64,000 bases of DNA from Okeania sp. SIO2C9 (GCF_010672455.1 NZ_JAAHGO010000005.1:2221-66220); one strand, 5' to 3'; shown: positions 47,093 through 57,135, counted from the stretch's first letter. The notes: generated from the letters alone by a model not told the origin. Made by a program: numbers and translations.

Positions 47093-48508
47093 TCAATAAC
47101 TTCTTCCTTCCTTATTAAATAATTCCTGTTGTAAACGATAGATAATTGTATCCTGTTCAACCTGATTTAAAATATCCTGAATAACGATATCTTGTCCCAA
47201 AGGTCCCCAAGTACAACCCTTTTCCAAATAAACCTTAGTAGCTCTACCAATAGCATAAATTCCATAAGCTGCAATAGAAGCTTGAGTAATAGCAACTCCT
47301 GCATAAGAAGTAACACCAACCTTTCCTAAACCTAATAATAAACTACTTCCCAACTCCCCTAATAACATACCACCTTCACTGAATATAATTACTTTCCAAA
47401 GTTTACCCGCTTCATAGCTAGTCATTGGCAAATTATAGAGACGAGACAAAGAGCGAATTAAAGCTAAATCTATTACAGTAGTTCCCATTACATCAATAAT
47501 AGCAACAGGATTAATAGCAACAGCTAAAGCCTTATACTTAGCAAAATCCCAGATTAAATCATCAGCTTCATCTTGTTTAATCTTAACAGTTTTATGAGCA
47601 ATAGTTACCTCAGCTTCTCTTGCTTGTACTAACGCATTTAACGCTAAAAGCGACCGCCCTTCCCGCTCTAAGATAGTAATTATTTTTTGTTTCAAAGAAT
47701 CTATTTGAGGCGATGGAGTTTCCCATTCGTGAGTAACATTACCATCAGGCCATTCAATTCTTACAGGTATAGGAGCTGGTTCTGCTGAGACCATTACTAC
47801 TTCTGTCGGAGAATAAATATCTTCTAATTCTTCTGACTTATCCACAACAATATTTTGCAAATTTTGATAAATATCTTCTCGTTCCGTTTCTGGATATAAA
47901 TCAATTTTATTAAATACTAAAATTAGCGGTTTTTTAGCCTTCCTTAATTCACGCAAAGCATCATATTCAGTGCGGGTAAGATCCCCAGAAACAACAAATA
48001 GAATTAAATCTGCTTTCCTAGTAACTTCCTTAGCCATTTCTCCACGAACTTCACCTGCTACTTCATCTAATCCAGGAGTATCTATTAAATCTATTTTTGC
48101 TTTCTCTTGTTGATGAGAATTAATAAAAATATTAGGTGTCCATCTAATAGCACGAGGCCATTGAGTCACGCCATTTAGAGGACCTGTTTCTAATATTTTT
48201 TCACTTAATAAAGCATTTAAAACTGCTGATTTACCACGACTCACAAGACCAAAAACTGCGATTTGAATTACTCCTTGGTCTAGCTTATCAATATTGGATT
48301 TTAATAAATCTAATTGAGTTTTTAAGGAGGATGAAAATTCAGAAGCGGTTGTTTTTTGTGCCGTATTTTGCAAACCAGAATATCTATTTAGAGCTTTTCG
48401 TAAACTTGCCCTAGCACGTTTCCAGTGTAGTTGACCTTGTTTCTGGTAATTTTCTGGGGATTGATAATATTCTGTCACTATTTCTGAGTAAATATCTGAG
48501 TTAGTCAA
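47093..48508 (-). CDS. Dynamin/Era-like GTPase with C-terminal DUF697 region
   Basis: A 471-residue GTPase. After an N-terminal helical part come G1 FGLVSRGKSAVLNALL, G3 IDLIDTPGLDEV, G4 LVFNKIDLY and a G5-like VVMVSAE. The C-terminal third is hydrophobic (AVAINPVAIIDVMGTTVIDLALIRSL ... GGMLLGELGSSLLLGLGKVG), the DUF697 type that associates with membranes. Such proteins are common in cyanobacteria and of unproven role. The last codons (KEGRSY, stop) are made from the adjoining GGAAGAAG heptamer repeat. It is paired with the related gene at 49683, same strand, 1.2 kb away. Confidence 0.85.
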   Translation of the reverse strand: MTNSDIYSEIVTEYYQSPENYQKQGQLHWKRARASLRKALNRYSGLQNTAQKTTASEFSSSLKTQLDLLKSNIDKLDQGVIQIAVFGLVSRGKSAVLNALLSEKILETGPLNGVTQWPRAIRWTPNIFINSHQQEKAKIDLIDTPGLDEVAGEVRGEMAKEVTRKADLILFVVSGDLTRTEYDALRELRKAKKPLILVFNKIDLYPETEREDIYQNLQNIVVDKSEELEDIYSPTEVVMVSAEPAPIPVRIEWPDGNVTHEWETPSPQIDSLKQKIITILEREGRSLLALNALVQAREAEVTIAHKTVKIKQDEADDLIWDFAKYKALAVAINPVAIIDVMGTTVIDLALIRSLSRLYNLPMTSYEAGKLWKVIIFSEGGMLLGELGSSLLLGLGKVGVTSYAGVAITQASIAAYGIYAIGRATKVYLEKGCTWGPLGQDIVIQDILNQVEQDTIIYRLQQELFNKEGRSY

Positions 48509-49265
48509 GGTTAGATTTAATAGGGAAGAAGGAAGAAGGCAGGAAGGAATCAGGTTTTTGAGTAACTTATATAGCAGAAGGAAGAAGGAAAAAGTAATAG
48601 GGAAGAAAGGAATCAGGTTTTTGAGTAACTTGGCTTTTTATTATATGGCAGAAGGAAGAAGGAAGACAGAAAAGACAAGAAGGAAGAAAGCTTTAGTTGT
48701 CTAGGAGAGAAGGAAAAATATGGCATTGTCTAAGTTTTAATATAAAATATAAACAAGAATGCTGGGAATAATTTAGCTGGTTAAAAAACTTTACCTAGAA
48801 ATGTCAATTTGACTAAAAACAGAGTTTTATTCTAATAAATGATATAGGCTATTATTTTATGGTGGAAAAAATGTCTTAAATTCAATCTATATAGGGGAAT
48901 TACGTCGATGGAATAAAAATAGCTGTTTGCGCAGCATGACCTAGGAAAACCCTTGACAGTTGAGAATTTATTCCTTTTTGACGTTAAACCCTATGTATAT
49001 ATATATTTGAGACTATTTTATAACTCTGTTTTGTTTAAGTTCCACTATTGCTAATGACTCCTGACTCCTGACTCCTAATTCTTTGAAATAGCCTAAGTAT
49101 TTGTAGCAAAAATTTTAGTATTTCATATAAGCTTTTGATATGTCAAATACATTAATGGCGACTGCTATATGTAGCAATTCCATTTGAGTTGTGAAAAAAA
49201 TATTTCGGAATTATGGAAAAGGGAAAGGGGGCAAAAAGTTTCATTTTTTGACAAAGCATTTAGAA
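48509..49265. other. Gene-free spacer with heptamer repeats
   Basis: Contains several GGAAGAAGGAAG runs (48520-48680), a GTTTGCGCAGCATGACCTAGG repeat at 48926, TATATATATA at 48996 and an ACTCCTGACTCC run at 49057. No gene. Confidence 0.45.
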
Positions 49266-49470
49266 TTACCGAAAAATTGTGGGTATGCGCCTCCCCTTTT
49301 AAGGGGATAATAAGCGGTCGTTTGCGGAGCAGTCCGTTAGGATGGGATGGCGAGGTCTCCTCGCCATATCCAATCGACTCCTGTGAAGAAAAATTTTCAT
49401 GAATTTGTCAATCCTCTTCAATTCATAGAGAGGTAATTATTCATTATTCATTATTCATTATTCATTGTTG
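49266..49470. repeat. 205-bp dispersed repeat, inverted partner of 2637-2846
   Basis: Starts TTACCGAAAAATTGTGGGTA, passes a CCCCTTTTAAGGGG hairpin, AAGCGGTCGTTTGCGGAGCA, CCATATCCAATCGACTCC and ends GAGGTAATTATTCATTATTC. Nearly the reverse complement of 2637-2846. Confidence 0.7.
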
Positions 49471-49682
49471 AATATACTTAGCTTTTTTATGCCTTTTTAA
49501 CTTACAACAGATAATTTTACACTCAAGAAAACTACTAAATTTATGAAAGCTAGATGATCTTTTTCTTTTGGGTTTAATACCCCACCGTCTATATGGTGTT
49601 TACAATTGGTTGTGGTTTGACTCTCCACCCATTTTTTCCTTTTTCTTCCTTCCTTCTTACTTCTTCCTTCTTACTTCTTCCT
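49471..49682. other. Spacer 3' of the second GTPase gene
   Basis: Includes GGGTTTAATACCCCACCGTC (also at 34008) and a TTCCTTCCTTCTTACTTC heptamer run at 49645-49682 that touches the GTPase stop codon. No gene. Confidence 0.4.
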
Positions 49683-51149
49683 TTATTCTGTCTGAGTTTG
49701 CAGAAGTTCAACTTTTTTCTGTTGTGGCAAAATATGATTTATTACTTGAGGAACAAAAGATTTTAAGAAATTATTTTGTTGAGTTTGGCTAAATACACTT
49801 TGTAGAATTTTGCTTAATTTCTCTATATTCAGAGAATTACTATTTGTCTGAGTTTGAAAATATTCTACTAAACTAATACCTGCGACTCTTGTTAGATAAG
49901 CAGCACTTACAGCTTGAACTGCACCACCTGCTACAAAAGTTACAGTATTACTTTTCAGGATAGTAGTTAATGTTTTTGTCGAAAGTTCTACTAAGCCTAA
50001 TTTTAGCATTAACTCTGCGATATTTCCCGCTACTTGTTTGCCTTGTTCGAGGGAAAATTTTTGCTCATATATAGCACTTAAATCTACTATTAATTGAGCA
50101 TTGATCGCTGCTGTTGCTAATAAATCTAAAGCTGGAACTGGATTAGCAAATGCTGTTGCTGCAGCGATCCATTGATACTGTTCAATTATCGGAATAGCAC
50201 GTTCTCGTCTGACTTTATTTAAGATACTTTTAGCTTCAAGTGTAACTATTTCTGCTTTTCTTTTAGTAGTTGCCCAGACTAATTTTTCTGTTTCTTTTTC
50301 TAATGTTTTATTCAATTTTTCTATCAATCCAGATATTTCTGGTAATGGTTGTTCTGTAGATTCTTGAATACTCCCATCTTGCTGATGTTTGCGTACTTTA
50401 ACAGAGTTAGGTTTAGCAGAAATTCCTACTAAATTTTCTTCTGAGTTAATAGTAGATAAAGTCTCTTTCAATTTCTGTAATATCTGGGGTTTTTGGTCTG
50501 GTAAATATTGGTCTTGTTTATTCCAAACTAGGATAAAACTTTGACCGAGAGATGTTAATTTTGATAATGCTTGATATTCTGAATCTGTTAAGTCACCTGT
50601 AATAACAAATAAGATGAGGTCGTAAGGTGAAAGAGGATTAAGTTGAATATTTTCATCTGTTGTTATCCATTCTTCCTGCCATGTTAAATCGCTAATTTCT
50701 AACTTTTGAGAATTAGTAGATAGCCATTGATAATTCAAGATTTCAGCTACAGAAGTTTTACCTACTCCTCGATAACCAGTCACTACTATACTTAATTCTT
50801 TTCTTTCTAGTTCCTTAGTAAGTGTCGTTGCTTGTTGACGTAGTTGACTAATTTCTTCAGATTTGTTAGTGCTGTTTATTTCCTGAAAAATATTATCTAT
50901 AGTAATAACTGATAAAGCGATCGCTTTCTCTGCTGCTTCTTTTGTTGGTAGTGCAATTATAGTAGGTTTATCGAGTGTTTTAGACTTTGGTTTTTTTAAC
51001 AACAAAACTCCTAAACCCGCCACCATAATTCCTAACATGGTAGCTCCGCCAAACTCTGCTACGGAATTCTGGACACTATCTAATAACCATAACAGTAGAG
51101 ATAATCCGATGCCTCCTGCTAATATTGGTCTTTGTAATTTTATAGCCAT
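49683..51149 (-). CDS. Second DUF697-type GTPase, with N-terminal membrane helices and degenerate G3
   Basis: A 488-residue relative of the 47093 protein. It begins with two membrane helices (about 9-25 and 34-50: ILAGGIGLSLLLWLL, TMLGIMVAGLGVLLL). The G domain has G1 VTGYRGVGKTSVAEIL and G4 ILVWNKQDQYL, but no D-x-x-G switch II; the place reads DLTWQEEWITTDEN. The C-terminal half is the DUF697-like hydrophobic region (AFANPVPALDLLATAAINAQLIVDLSAIY). It may bind but not normally hydrolyse GTP (inference). Start MAIKLQRP has weak ribosome-site support. Confidence 0.83.
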   Translation of the reverse strand: MAIKLQRPILAGGIGLSLLLWLLDSVQNSVAEFGGATMLGIMVAGLGVLLLKKPKSKTLDKPTIIALPTKEAAEKAIALSVITIDNIFQEINSTNKSEEISQLRQQATTLTKELERKELSIVVTGYRGVGKTSVAEILNYQWLSTNSQKLEISDLTWQEEWITTDENIQLNPLSPYDLILFVITGDLTDSEYQALSKLTSLGQSFILVWNKQDQYLPDQKPQILQKLKETLSTINSEENLVGISAKPNSVKVRKHQQDGSIQESTEQPLPEISGLIEKLNKTLEKETEKLVWATTKRKAEIVTLEAKSILNKVRRERAIPIIEQYQWIAAATAFANPVPALDLLATAAINAQLIVDLSAIYEQKFSLEQGKQVAGNIAELMLKLGLVELSTKTLTTILKSNTVTFVAGGAVQAVSAAYLTRVAGISLVEYFQTQTNSNSLNIEKLSKILQSVFSQTQQNNFLKSFVPQVINHILPQQKKVELLQTQTE

Positions 51150-51370
51150 TTTTATTATCCTCAGAAACTTTCTTAGTTGTTCATTTTATCATGTTCAGCT
51201 TGTTACTATCTTAACTCTTATTCTCGGTGATTTTTATAATCAATCTATGATTAAGTTATTTAGCTGTATTGTAATTTTCCTAGATTGATTGAGCCTTAAA
51301 TTCATATATAAATGTGGGATGAAGTTGGATGGAAATAACTACTATTTTTTTCAATGTATGTGTCACAAGG

Positions 51371-51575
51371 TAAGCATTTCCTACGGAATGCTGTGCAAAC
51401 AGCTATTAGCTGTCAGTTCTCAGCAACAAGACTATCTCAATGTAGGACAGTGTTTAAATTAAAAAAAGACTTTAAGGGTAACAGAGGCAACTTTTGTAGT
51501 AAGACAATTAATAAAGCTTTGATCCTAAACTAAAAGCAATAGCTGATAGCTGATGGCTGACGGCTGAATGCTTAC
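51371..51575 (-). mobile_element. Family-2 MITE-like repeat, reverse orientation
   Basis: Begins GTAAGCATTTCCTACGGAATG and ends GCTGACGGCTGAATGCTTAC. Related to 23979-24218 and 35039-35455, with inner TAGCTGATAGCTGATGGC runs. Confidence 0.65.
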
Positions 51576-51639
51576 GTCACAAGACCTAGAAATGAGGCCC
51601 ACTTCAATTTTTAACAGCAGTTCTTAGTTTAATTTTAAC

Positions 51640-51828
51640 AAGCTAATACCAAGAGCGATCGATGTTTGTGACAAATGCTAGAAGTAAGGAAGAAGGAAGA
51701 AAAAAAAGGTAAAAATATATAGATATAAATATCTAAAATAAATTGGAGAAGCTCTTTTTAAGTATCCCTGTTCCAGATTCACCTTTTTGTAGCATTCTTT
51801 TTTTTAACTGGTATAAAAGATGTAAAAT
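51640..51828. repeat. Dispersed repeat, direct copy of 53090-53300
   Basis: Both contain a GTTTGTGACAAAT-like phrase, a GGAAGAAGGAAGAA run, TATCTAAAATAAATTGGAGAAG, ATTCAC and GTAGCATTCTTTTTT. The heptamer run differs in length between copies. Confidence 0.65.
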
Positions 51829-51829
51829 T

Positions 51830-52860
51830 TGTTAAATTAGATGTCCGGTCTACTTTTCCTGGTAATTATGCATGATATTCCAGATAATCATCCCATTGAA
51901 GGACATTAATTTTGGGGTATTTTTTGACAAATTCAACTAAAATTTGGGTAAAGAAATTAGCCACTTCTTCCACTTCTAAATCTAAGACATAATGCTCAAT
52001 TCCATTGCCGGTTTTATCCACTCCAGGTACTCTCCATTTTTTGGCGATCGCTAAATCAAAAATTGGACTATTTTTATCGATTTTAATGCCTTTCTCAAAA
52101 TCAGCATGAACTTCCATTCCTTGTTGATGTGCTTCATAAATTAACCAGACTAACCATTGTTTTTTAAATTGATTAGGACAACTGTTAGCTCCTAGTATTT
52201 CTTGCATTACTTCGCTTTTATAAATAGTACATTCATTGCCAAAAACTCCATTAATTATGGTATTAAATCCTTGATTTGATCGTAACCAACTCTTTGGCGA
52301 ATAGTTTCTTCTTTGGCATTATTGGTTACTTGATAACGAGTTAAATAAATTCCTCTAATTTTCTTTTTTTCCCAAGGAGTTAAGACTGATTCTTCCTTGA
52401 GGAAATTATTATTAGGTATAACTGGATTGAAAGTCTGTTTTGTAGAAGGAGTTGATAATTGTTTTTCTGTTTGAAGAGAGTTTGATAAATTTTTAATTAG
52501 GGCTTGCTGATTAAATCTAAAAGTATTTACAGATAAAGGTTTTAGCCTTTTTGGGGTCTTTCAAAAGTGCCTAGTTTTCAGCTATTCATGCTCAAAAAGG
52601 AGTGTATTTTAGGCGCATAGTTGGGTAGAAAAATCATTCTTACAAAACTTAGCTCCTACCTCATCGCTCATTCCCATTTCTCTTGTCTTCCCCTCCTGGG
52701 AGGGGTTAGAGGTGGGTTGTCTCCTGTATCCTGCATCCTGTCTCCTACCCTCACCCATAAGACTTTTTCAGCAAACCCTAATTATTTCTGGTTTAAATGG
52801 TTGATTTGGAGTTAATTTTGTTGATTTTTCCTCAGATTTTAACAAGGGAATAGGTAGATG
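51830..52860 (-). pseudogene. Glycoside-hydrolase-like (GHL10/DUF187) pseudogene split by a MITE
   Basis: Readable blocks, from 52860 down: LPIPLLKSEEKSTKL..., the MITE, then KKIRGIYLTRYQVTNNAKEE, a frameshift after QRVGYDQ, FNTIINGVFGNECTIYKSE, EAHQQGMEVHADFEKGIKID, VDKTGNGIEHYVLDLEVEEV, VLQWDDYLEYHA, a stop in place of Glu, and LPG. These match the N-terminal part of cyanobacterial family-10-like glycosyl hydrolases (RGIYLTRYQ... WDDYLGYHAELPG). The longest open piece is 51866-52207. The rest of the C-terminal barrel is missing. Confidence 0.85.
52499..52779 (+). mobile_element. Family-1 MITE (281 bp) inserted in the GHL10-like pseudogene
   Basis: Begins AGGGCTTGCTGATTAAATC and ends CTTTTTCAGCAAACCCT, with AATT at 52495-52498 and 52780-52783. 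It is longer than other copies because of an insert with CCCCTCCTGGGAGGGG (a hairpin, about 52688-52703). Confidence 0.92.
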
Positions 52861-53089
52861 AGGAAATCGATCGTGGAGTCAATAAACTACTGAATTATTG
52901 GATCTTACTTGAGAAAAATTAATATTATTTCTCTCAATAAACCACTAATAACTTACTCCTAAAATCATCAAAAAGATTAGAATTTCTACAAAGCAACCTA
53001 CATCAAAAATACGAGAGGAGTCGTGATTTTTTTTTGACATAATCAAATATTGATAAATTTTGCTAAATTTTTTTCTATGGAGTTATACC

Positions 53090-53300
53090 AATTTTATCAA
53101 CGTTTGTTACAAATAGTAGAGACGTTGCATGCAACGTCCGTACGAAAGAAGGAATCAGCAAGAAGGAAGAAGGAAGAAATTAAAAAAAAGGGGAAAACGA
53201 TAAATATAACCATCTAAAATTAACTGGAGAAGTGATTTTTAAGCATATCCGATCGAGATTCACTGTTGATAGCATTCTTTTTTCAAACTATTATTAATCT
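53090..53300. repeat. Dispersed repeat, direct copy of 51640-51828
   Basis: Same modules as 51640-51828, plus an inserted GACGTTGCATGCAACGTCCGT palindrome at 53121-53141 (GACGTTGCATGCAACGTC is a perfect 18-base palindrome, also seen in part at 31241). Confidence 0.65.
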
Positions 53301-53379
53301 GGATTTGAGTGGCAGATTTAGTATAATAATTACAATTTTTGTAGGGATATTTTACGGAAAGTCCCTACTCTAGTCTAAC

Positions 53380-53700
53380 AAAAATAAAACTGCTCTAATT
53401 CTCTAGAGCAGCTAATACCATATCCGGATGATTAAGTATAATAAAAATGTTCTATTAAAGCGATCTTGAAGCAATATGCCAAATTTATGCTCCGTTTCCA
53501 TCCTTCGATCTTGAATTTACACCTACGACCTACCACTTACGACCTAAGAATTTTACGACCGCTAATCATACCAAATCCGGTGTTGAAAAACCCTTTTTAA
53601 AACATTGACTAAATCTTATTATATCAAGGATTGAGGTTTGAAAAATAAAGGTTCCTATATATGGTTTGCGAGTTTATATTTTTTCATAATATTTAATTAA
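53380..53700. other. Gene-free stretch with a small hairpin
   Basis: CTGCTCTA-ATTCTC-TAGAGCAG at 53391-53412 is an 8-base-pair hairpin without a U-run. A TACGACCTACCACTTACGACC run lies at 53523. No gene or RNA is recognised. Confidence 0.35.
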
Positions 53701-54034
53701 CTGGAGTTTAGACTAATTACAGCGGGCCGAAAACTTGCCGATGGAGAATAGTCAGATAGTCGAACCTAGGCTGAAACTATTTCTTTATCAGGATTGCAAC
53801 AACTTTTAAGTTAATGATTTCAGAGCTTGTGCTATGGGTTAATTGTGCCATGGCAAGACTTTTTGAAGAGGAGCGAATCACCTACTCCTGACCCAAACTC
53901 CCTCAACAATACAAATCATAAAGAGTATCGAGAACATTCGCATCCCTGATATTAACCTTGGGTTGTGAGTTCCAAGTCTTCATTGCTTCTGGGTAGATTA
54001 TTTGAAGATTCCAAAATTTAGTCTAAACTCCAGT
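53701..54034. mobile_element. 334-bp MITE with 17-bp perfect inverted ends
   Basis: Left end ACTGGAGTTTAGACTAA is exactly inverted at the right end (54018-54034). AATTA stands on both sides (target duplication, 5 bp). The interior has no open frame or similarity to other parts of the window; it includes GCGGGCCGAAAACTTGCCG. No second copy is in the window. Confidence 0.85.
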
Positions 54035-54051
54035 AATTAATGGTAAATGGA

Positions 54052-54150
54052 ATATATAGTCATTCTGAATAAGACTGGAACACTTTTTCAGCTGAAACTC
54101 TTTCAAGGCAAGGAACCCTTGTCTCAATCTTAACTGGAATGACTATATAT
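54052..54150. mobile_element. 99-bp MITE with 14-bp perfect inverted ends
   Basis: ATATATAGTCATTC at the left is exactly inverted at 54137-54150; the next bases (TGAATAAGA / TCTTAACTG) extend the pairing imperfectly. It lies 17 bases from the preceding MITE. The interior is AAACTCTTTCAAGGCAAGG and similar, non-coding. Confidence 0.75.
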
Positions 54151-54414
54151 CAAGTTTTGTTAGGGTTGTTCTTATACTACCAATTCCAAAAATAATGCAA
54201 GACCTTGCTCAAGACTTCAGTTATTAATAAATAAGTCAGGAACGGCAATGTTTTTAACGATTCGTCTACCAAGAGCGAAGATATCTTATTCCTGAGAACC
54301 TTACCTCCTAGTCCCTACTCTCAAGAAGATGTAGCAAGACTTTTGAGATTTGATATTAGTACATAAAATCTACAAAACAACCTACTCAACTATCTGCAAA
54401 TATCCCTTTTAATT

Positions 54415-54996
54415 CTAACCAAAATAAGAAGGTTCATTACCTAGTTTCCATTTAATATTACAACCTATACTTGGCTTTTGTTCTTCGGCTATGTCTTTTT
54501 CTGCTAAAACTGCATCTAAAGCTGCTCTTAAATCACTTCCTGTAACTGGTTGATTATTACTAGGACGACTATCATCTAATTGTCCCCTATATACTAATTT
54601 AAAATCAGCATCAAAGAGGAAAAAATCTGGAGTACAAGCAGCAGTATAAGATTTTGCAACTTCCTGAGTTGCATCGAAACAGTAGGGAAAATTAAATCCT
54701 AATTCTAATGCCATTTCCTTTAGTTTATCTGGAGCATCATCAGGGTGAGCTTCAATATTATTGGAACTAATAGCTAGAATTCCTACATTTTTTGGAAGGT
54801 AATCTTTTCCAATTTTAGCAAGTTCTGATTGAACGTGCTTAACAAAAGGACAATGACGACAAATAAACATGATTAAGAGTGCTTTTTTTCCCTCAAATGT
54901 TGATAGGGAAATGGTTTGCTCGGAAACTACGTCTAGCAACTGAAAATTTGGAGCTGGAGTTGCTAATGTCAGCATTGTAGAAGCGGTTAAAGCCAT
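54415..54996 (-). CDS. Thioredoxin-fold redoxin (AhpC/TSA-like)
   Basis: A 193-residue soluble protein of the peroxiredoxin/TlpA-like superfamily. Seen: ATPAPNFQLLDVVSEQTISLSTFEGKKALLIMFI, the active-site-like CRHCPFVKHV (C-x-x-C, about residues 46-49), VGILAISSNNIEAHPDDAP, YCFDATQEVAKSYTAACTPDFFLFDADFKLVYRGQLDDSRP. This group is usually annotated thioredoxin family protein; its reductant and target are unknown. The ATG at 54996 with AGGA upstream is preferred over an ATG 54 bases earlier. Monocistronic. Confidence 0.88.
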   Translation of the reverse strand: MALTASTMLTLATPAPNFQLLDVVSEQTISLSTFEGKKALLIMFICRHCPFVKHVQSELAKIGKDYLPKNVGILAISSNNIEAHPDDAPDKLKEMALELGFNFPYCFDATQEVAKSYTAACTPDFFLFDADFKLVYRGQLDDSRPSNNQPVTGSDLRAALDAVLAEKDIAEEQKPSIGCNIKWKLGNEPSYFG

Positions 54997-55377
54997 AATT
55001 ATTCCTGTATAATTTTCTTGATAAGAAAAACTATAGCAGGGAACAGGCAACAGACAAAGGTGGGAAAAGCATTTCTCTGTCTAAGGTTGATCATCAATAT
55101 AAGTCAAACACCAACTGGTTCCTTGCCATACCATATTTTTACCAACTTAATCAAAACTAGACAATTGTTATCTTGATAACTACTGAAATTTTTTTCACTA
55201 CAACAAATCTCTAATACCAATTATTGCTCCATGAATGCCACAAAAAATCTACGAGAGATTTCTTTTGATAAAAACCAATATCCATCATATTTTCTATCTG
55301 TAATTTATAGATTTTATCTCTTTATTTCTGATTCCTTATTCCTCGAAAAATATTTGAGATAATTAAGGTACTAAGCT

Positions 55378-55547
55378 ATTCCTTCTTCTTTCTTATTTCT
55401 TCCTTCTTCCTTCTTCCCCCTTCTTTCTTCTTTCTTCCTTCTTCTTTCTTATTTCTTCTTTCTTATTTCTTCCCTCTTCCTTCATCCTTCATCCTTCATC
55501 CTTCCCTCTTCCTCCTGACTCCTGTCTCCTGTCTCCTGACTCCTTCT
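55378..55547. repeat. Long heptamer-repeat tract 3' of the histidine kinase
   Basis: 170 bases of TTCTTCC, TTCTTTC, TTCATCC, TCTCCTG and ACTCCTG heptamers. The tract touches the kinase stop codon (55548), and would form a purine-rich 3' end of the operon mRNA. No hairpin terminator is seen between gene and repeat. Confidence 0.85.
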
Positions 55548-57095
55548 TCAAGATACTCTTTCCAATGGAATTTCTACTCTAAAAGTAGTTCCTTTGCCTA
55601 TTTCACTGACAAAATCTATTGTTCCACTATGAAGGTCTACACACTGTTTAACAATTGATAATCCTAATCCGGTTCCTGCTATTTTACCTACATTACTTGC
55701 TCTGTAAAAAGAGTCAAACAATTTTTTTTGATTTTCAACTGGAATACCTATTCCTTCGTCTTTAATCAGAAAAATAGCTTTTTGATCGTTTAAAGTTAAC
55801 TGAAAATTCACCTTCCCTCCTGTAGGTGAATACTTAATAGCATTTGATAATAAATTATTTAAGATATGCCGAATTAGTTTCTCATCTATCAAGAAGAATA
55901 TCGCATCATTCTTGTTCGACTTAGATTGAGATTTCTGTTTAAATTTTTGGTTAATTGTGAAATTTATTATATGTTTATCGCTAGCAGTAACTTTGATAGA
56001 TTGAGTAATATGAGAACAGACTTTAATCAAATCAACAGGTGCTGGTTTATATTTCAATTTTCCAGCATCTGCTTTACCAATAAATCGGACATCATTTAGC
56101 AATTCAAGCATTTCTTGTGTAGACTCTTCAATGTATACTAAGTATTGATTTTTTTCAGCTTCAGTAATTTCATCATTATAGGATCTTAGTAATTGAGTAG
56201 ATAATAATACTGTATTTAGAGGATTACCAAATTCGTGAGCAACCATGGAGAAAAAACGAGCCCTTAGTTCTCTTAAATCTCGTTCTTGTTCTAAAGCTTG
56301 ACGTATTTCCTCTTCCTCTTTTTTGCGTTCTGTAATATCTCGACCTATATAAACAAAATTATGTATTCCTTCTATATTTGTTTGAATAACTGAACAAGAA
56401 AGTTCAACAATAATTTTATCTCCTGTTTTATTCTGACAAATTAATTCTACATCTTGAGAAATTTGTTCTTTTAAAAATAAATATTTTTGGCGTGCTTTAT
56501 GTAGTAATTCTTCCTTGGGAATAACCATGGAAATCTTTTGACCTACCAATTCTTCTTTTGTATAATCAAACAAAATTTCTGCTGCACGGTTAACAGTTTT
56601 AATGACCCCCGAATTTGTTGTTACTAATAAAGCATCTGCCATAGAAGTAATAATTTTATTGATATAATCCTCAGAAGCAGCTAAAGAACTTAATAAAAGA
56701 TTAGATTCATTTGAATTTTGAACTAACTGCTGCTGTATTACCATTTTTTCCGTTACATCTTCTACTAATACTATTAAGTTTTTTTCTCGAAAATTTTCAT
56801 TAAAATCTGTAAATATAGATATATTGATATACAGAGGAAATTTATTTTCTAAAGACCTAGCAACTCCTTCATATTCAAAACTTTCTCTCTGCCCATTAGT
56901 CACTTCCTCCAGAAGTTCTTCAACTCCTGCTAATTCTGGAAAACTATGGCGAATATCTTCACCTAAAACTGCTAATTTTGGAGGAGCGACAAATCTGTTT
57001 AACCCATAAGATACCTCTAAAATTTTTAACTCTGAATTAATGATCAAATACTCTATTTGACGATATGCTAAAAGTTTTTTCAATAGGTTAATCAT
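55548..57095 (-). CDS. PAS-domain sensor histidine kinase
   Basis: A 515-residue kinase without membrane helices. The first 110 residues are PAS-like (LIINSELKILEVSYGLNRF, FEYEGVARSLENKFPLYINI). A second PAS (about 145-265) has ADALLVTTNSGVIKTVNRAAEILFDYT and VYIGRDITERK. HisKA: FFSMVAHEFGNPLNTVLLS (phospho-His, Gly replacing the more usual Arg after the Glu-Phe). HATPase: NNLLSNAIKYSPTGGKV, KDEGIGIP, GTGLGLSIVKQCVDLHSG, GKGTTFRVEIPL. There is no receiver domain, so the partner regulator is elsewhere. It is the last gene of the operon with the Rab-like GTPase 40 bases upstream. Confidence 0.92.
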   Translation of the reverse strand: MINLLKKLLAYRQIEYLIINSELKILEVSYGLNRFVAPPKLAVLGEDIRHSFPELAGVEELLEEVTNGQRESFEYEGVARSLENKFPLYINISIFTDFNENFREKNLIVLVEDVTEKMVIQQQLVQNSNESNLLLSSLAASEDYINKIITSMADALLVTTNSGVIKTVNRAAEILFDYTKEELVGQKISMVIPKEELLHKARQKYLFLKEQISQDVELICQNKTGDKIIVELSCSVIQTNIEGIHNFVYIGRDITERKKEEEEIRQALEQERDLRELRARFFSMVAHEFGNPLNTVLLSTQLLRSYNDEITEAEKNQYLVYIEESTQEMLELLNDVRFIGKADAGKLKYKPAPVDLIKVCSHITQSIKVTASDKHIINFTINQKFKQKSQSKSNKNDAIFFLIDEKLIRHILNNLLSNAIKYSPTGGKVNFQLTLNDQKAIFLIKDEGIGIPVENQKKLFDSFYRASNVGKIAGTGLGLSIVKQCVDLHSGTIDFVSEIGKGTTFRVEIPLERVS

Positions 57096-57135
57096 GGGTA
57101 CTTTACATTATTTATATTGACATAGATAATTTTAT

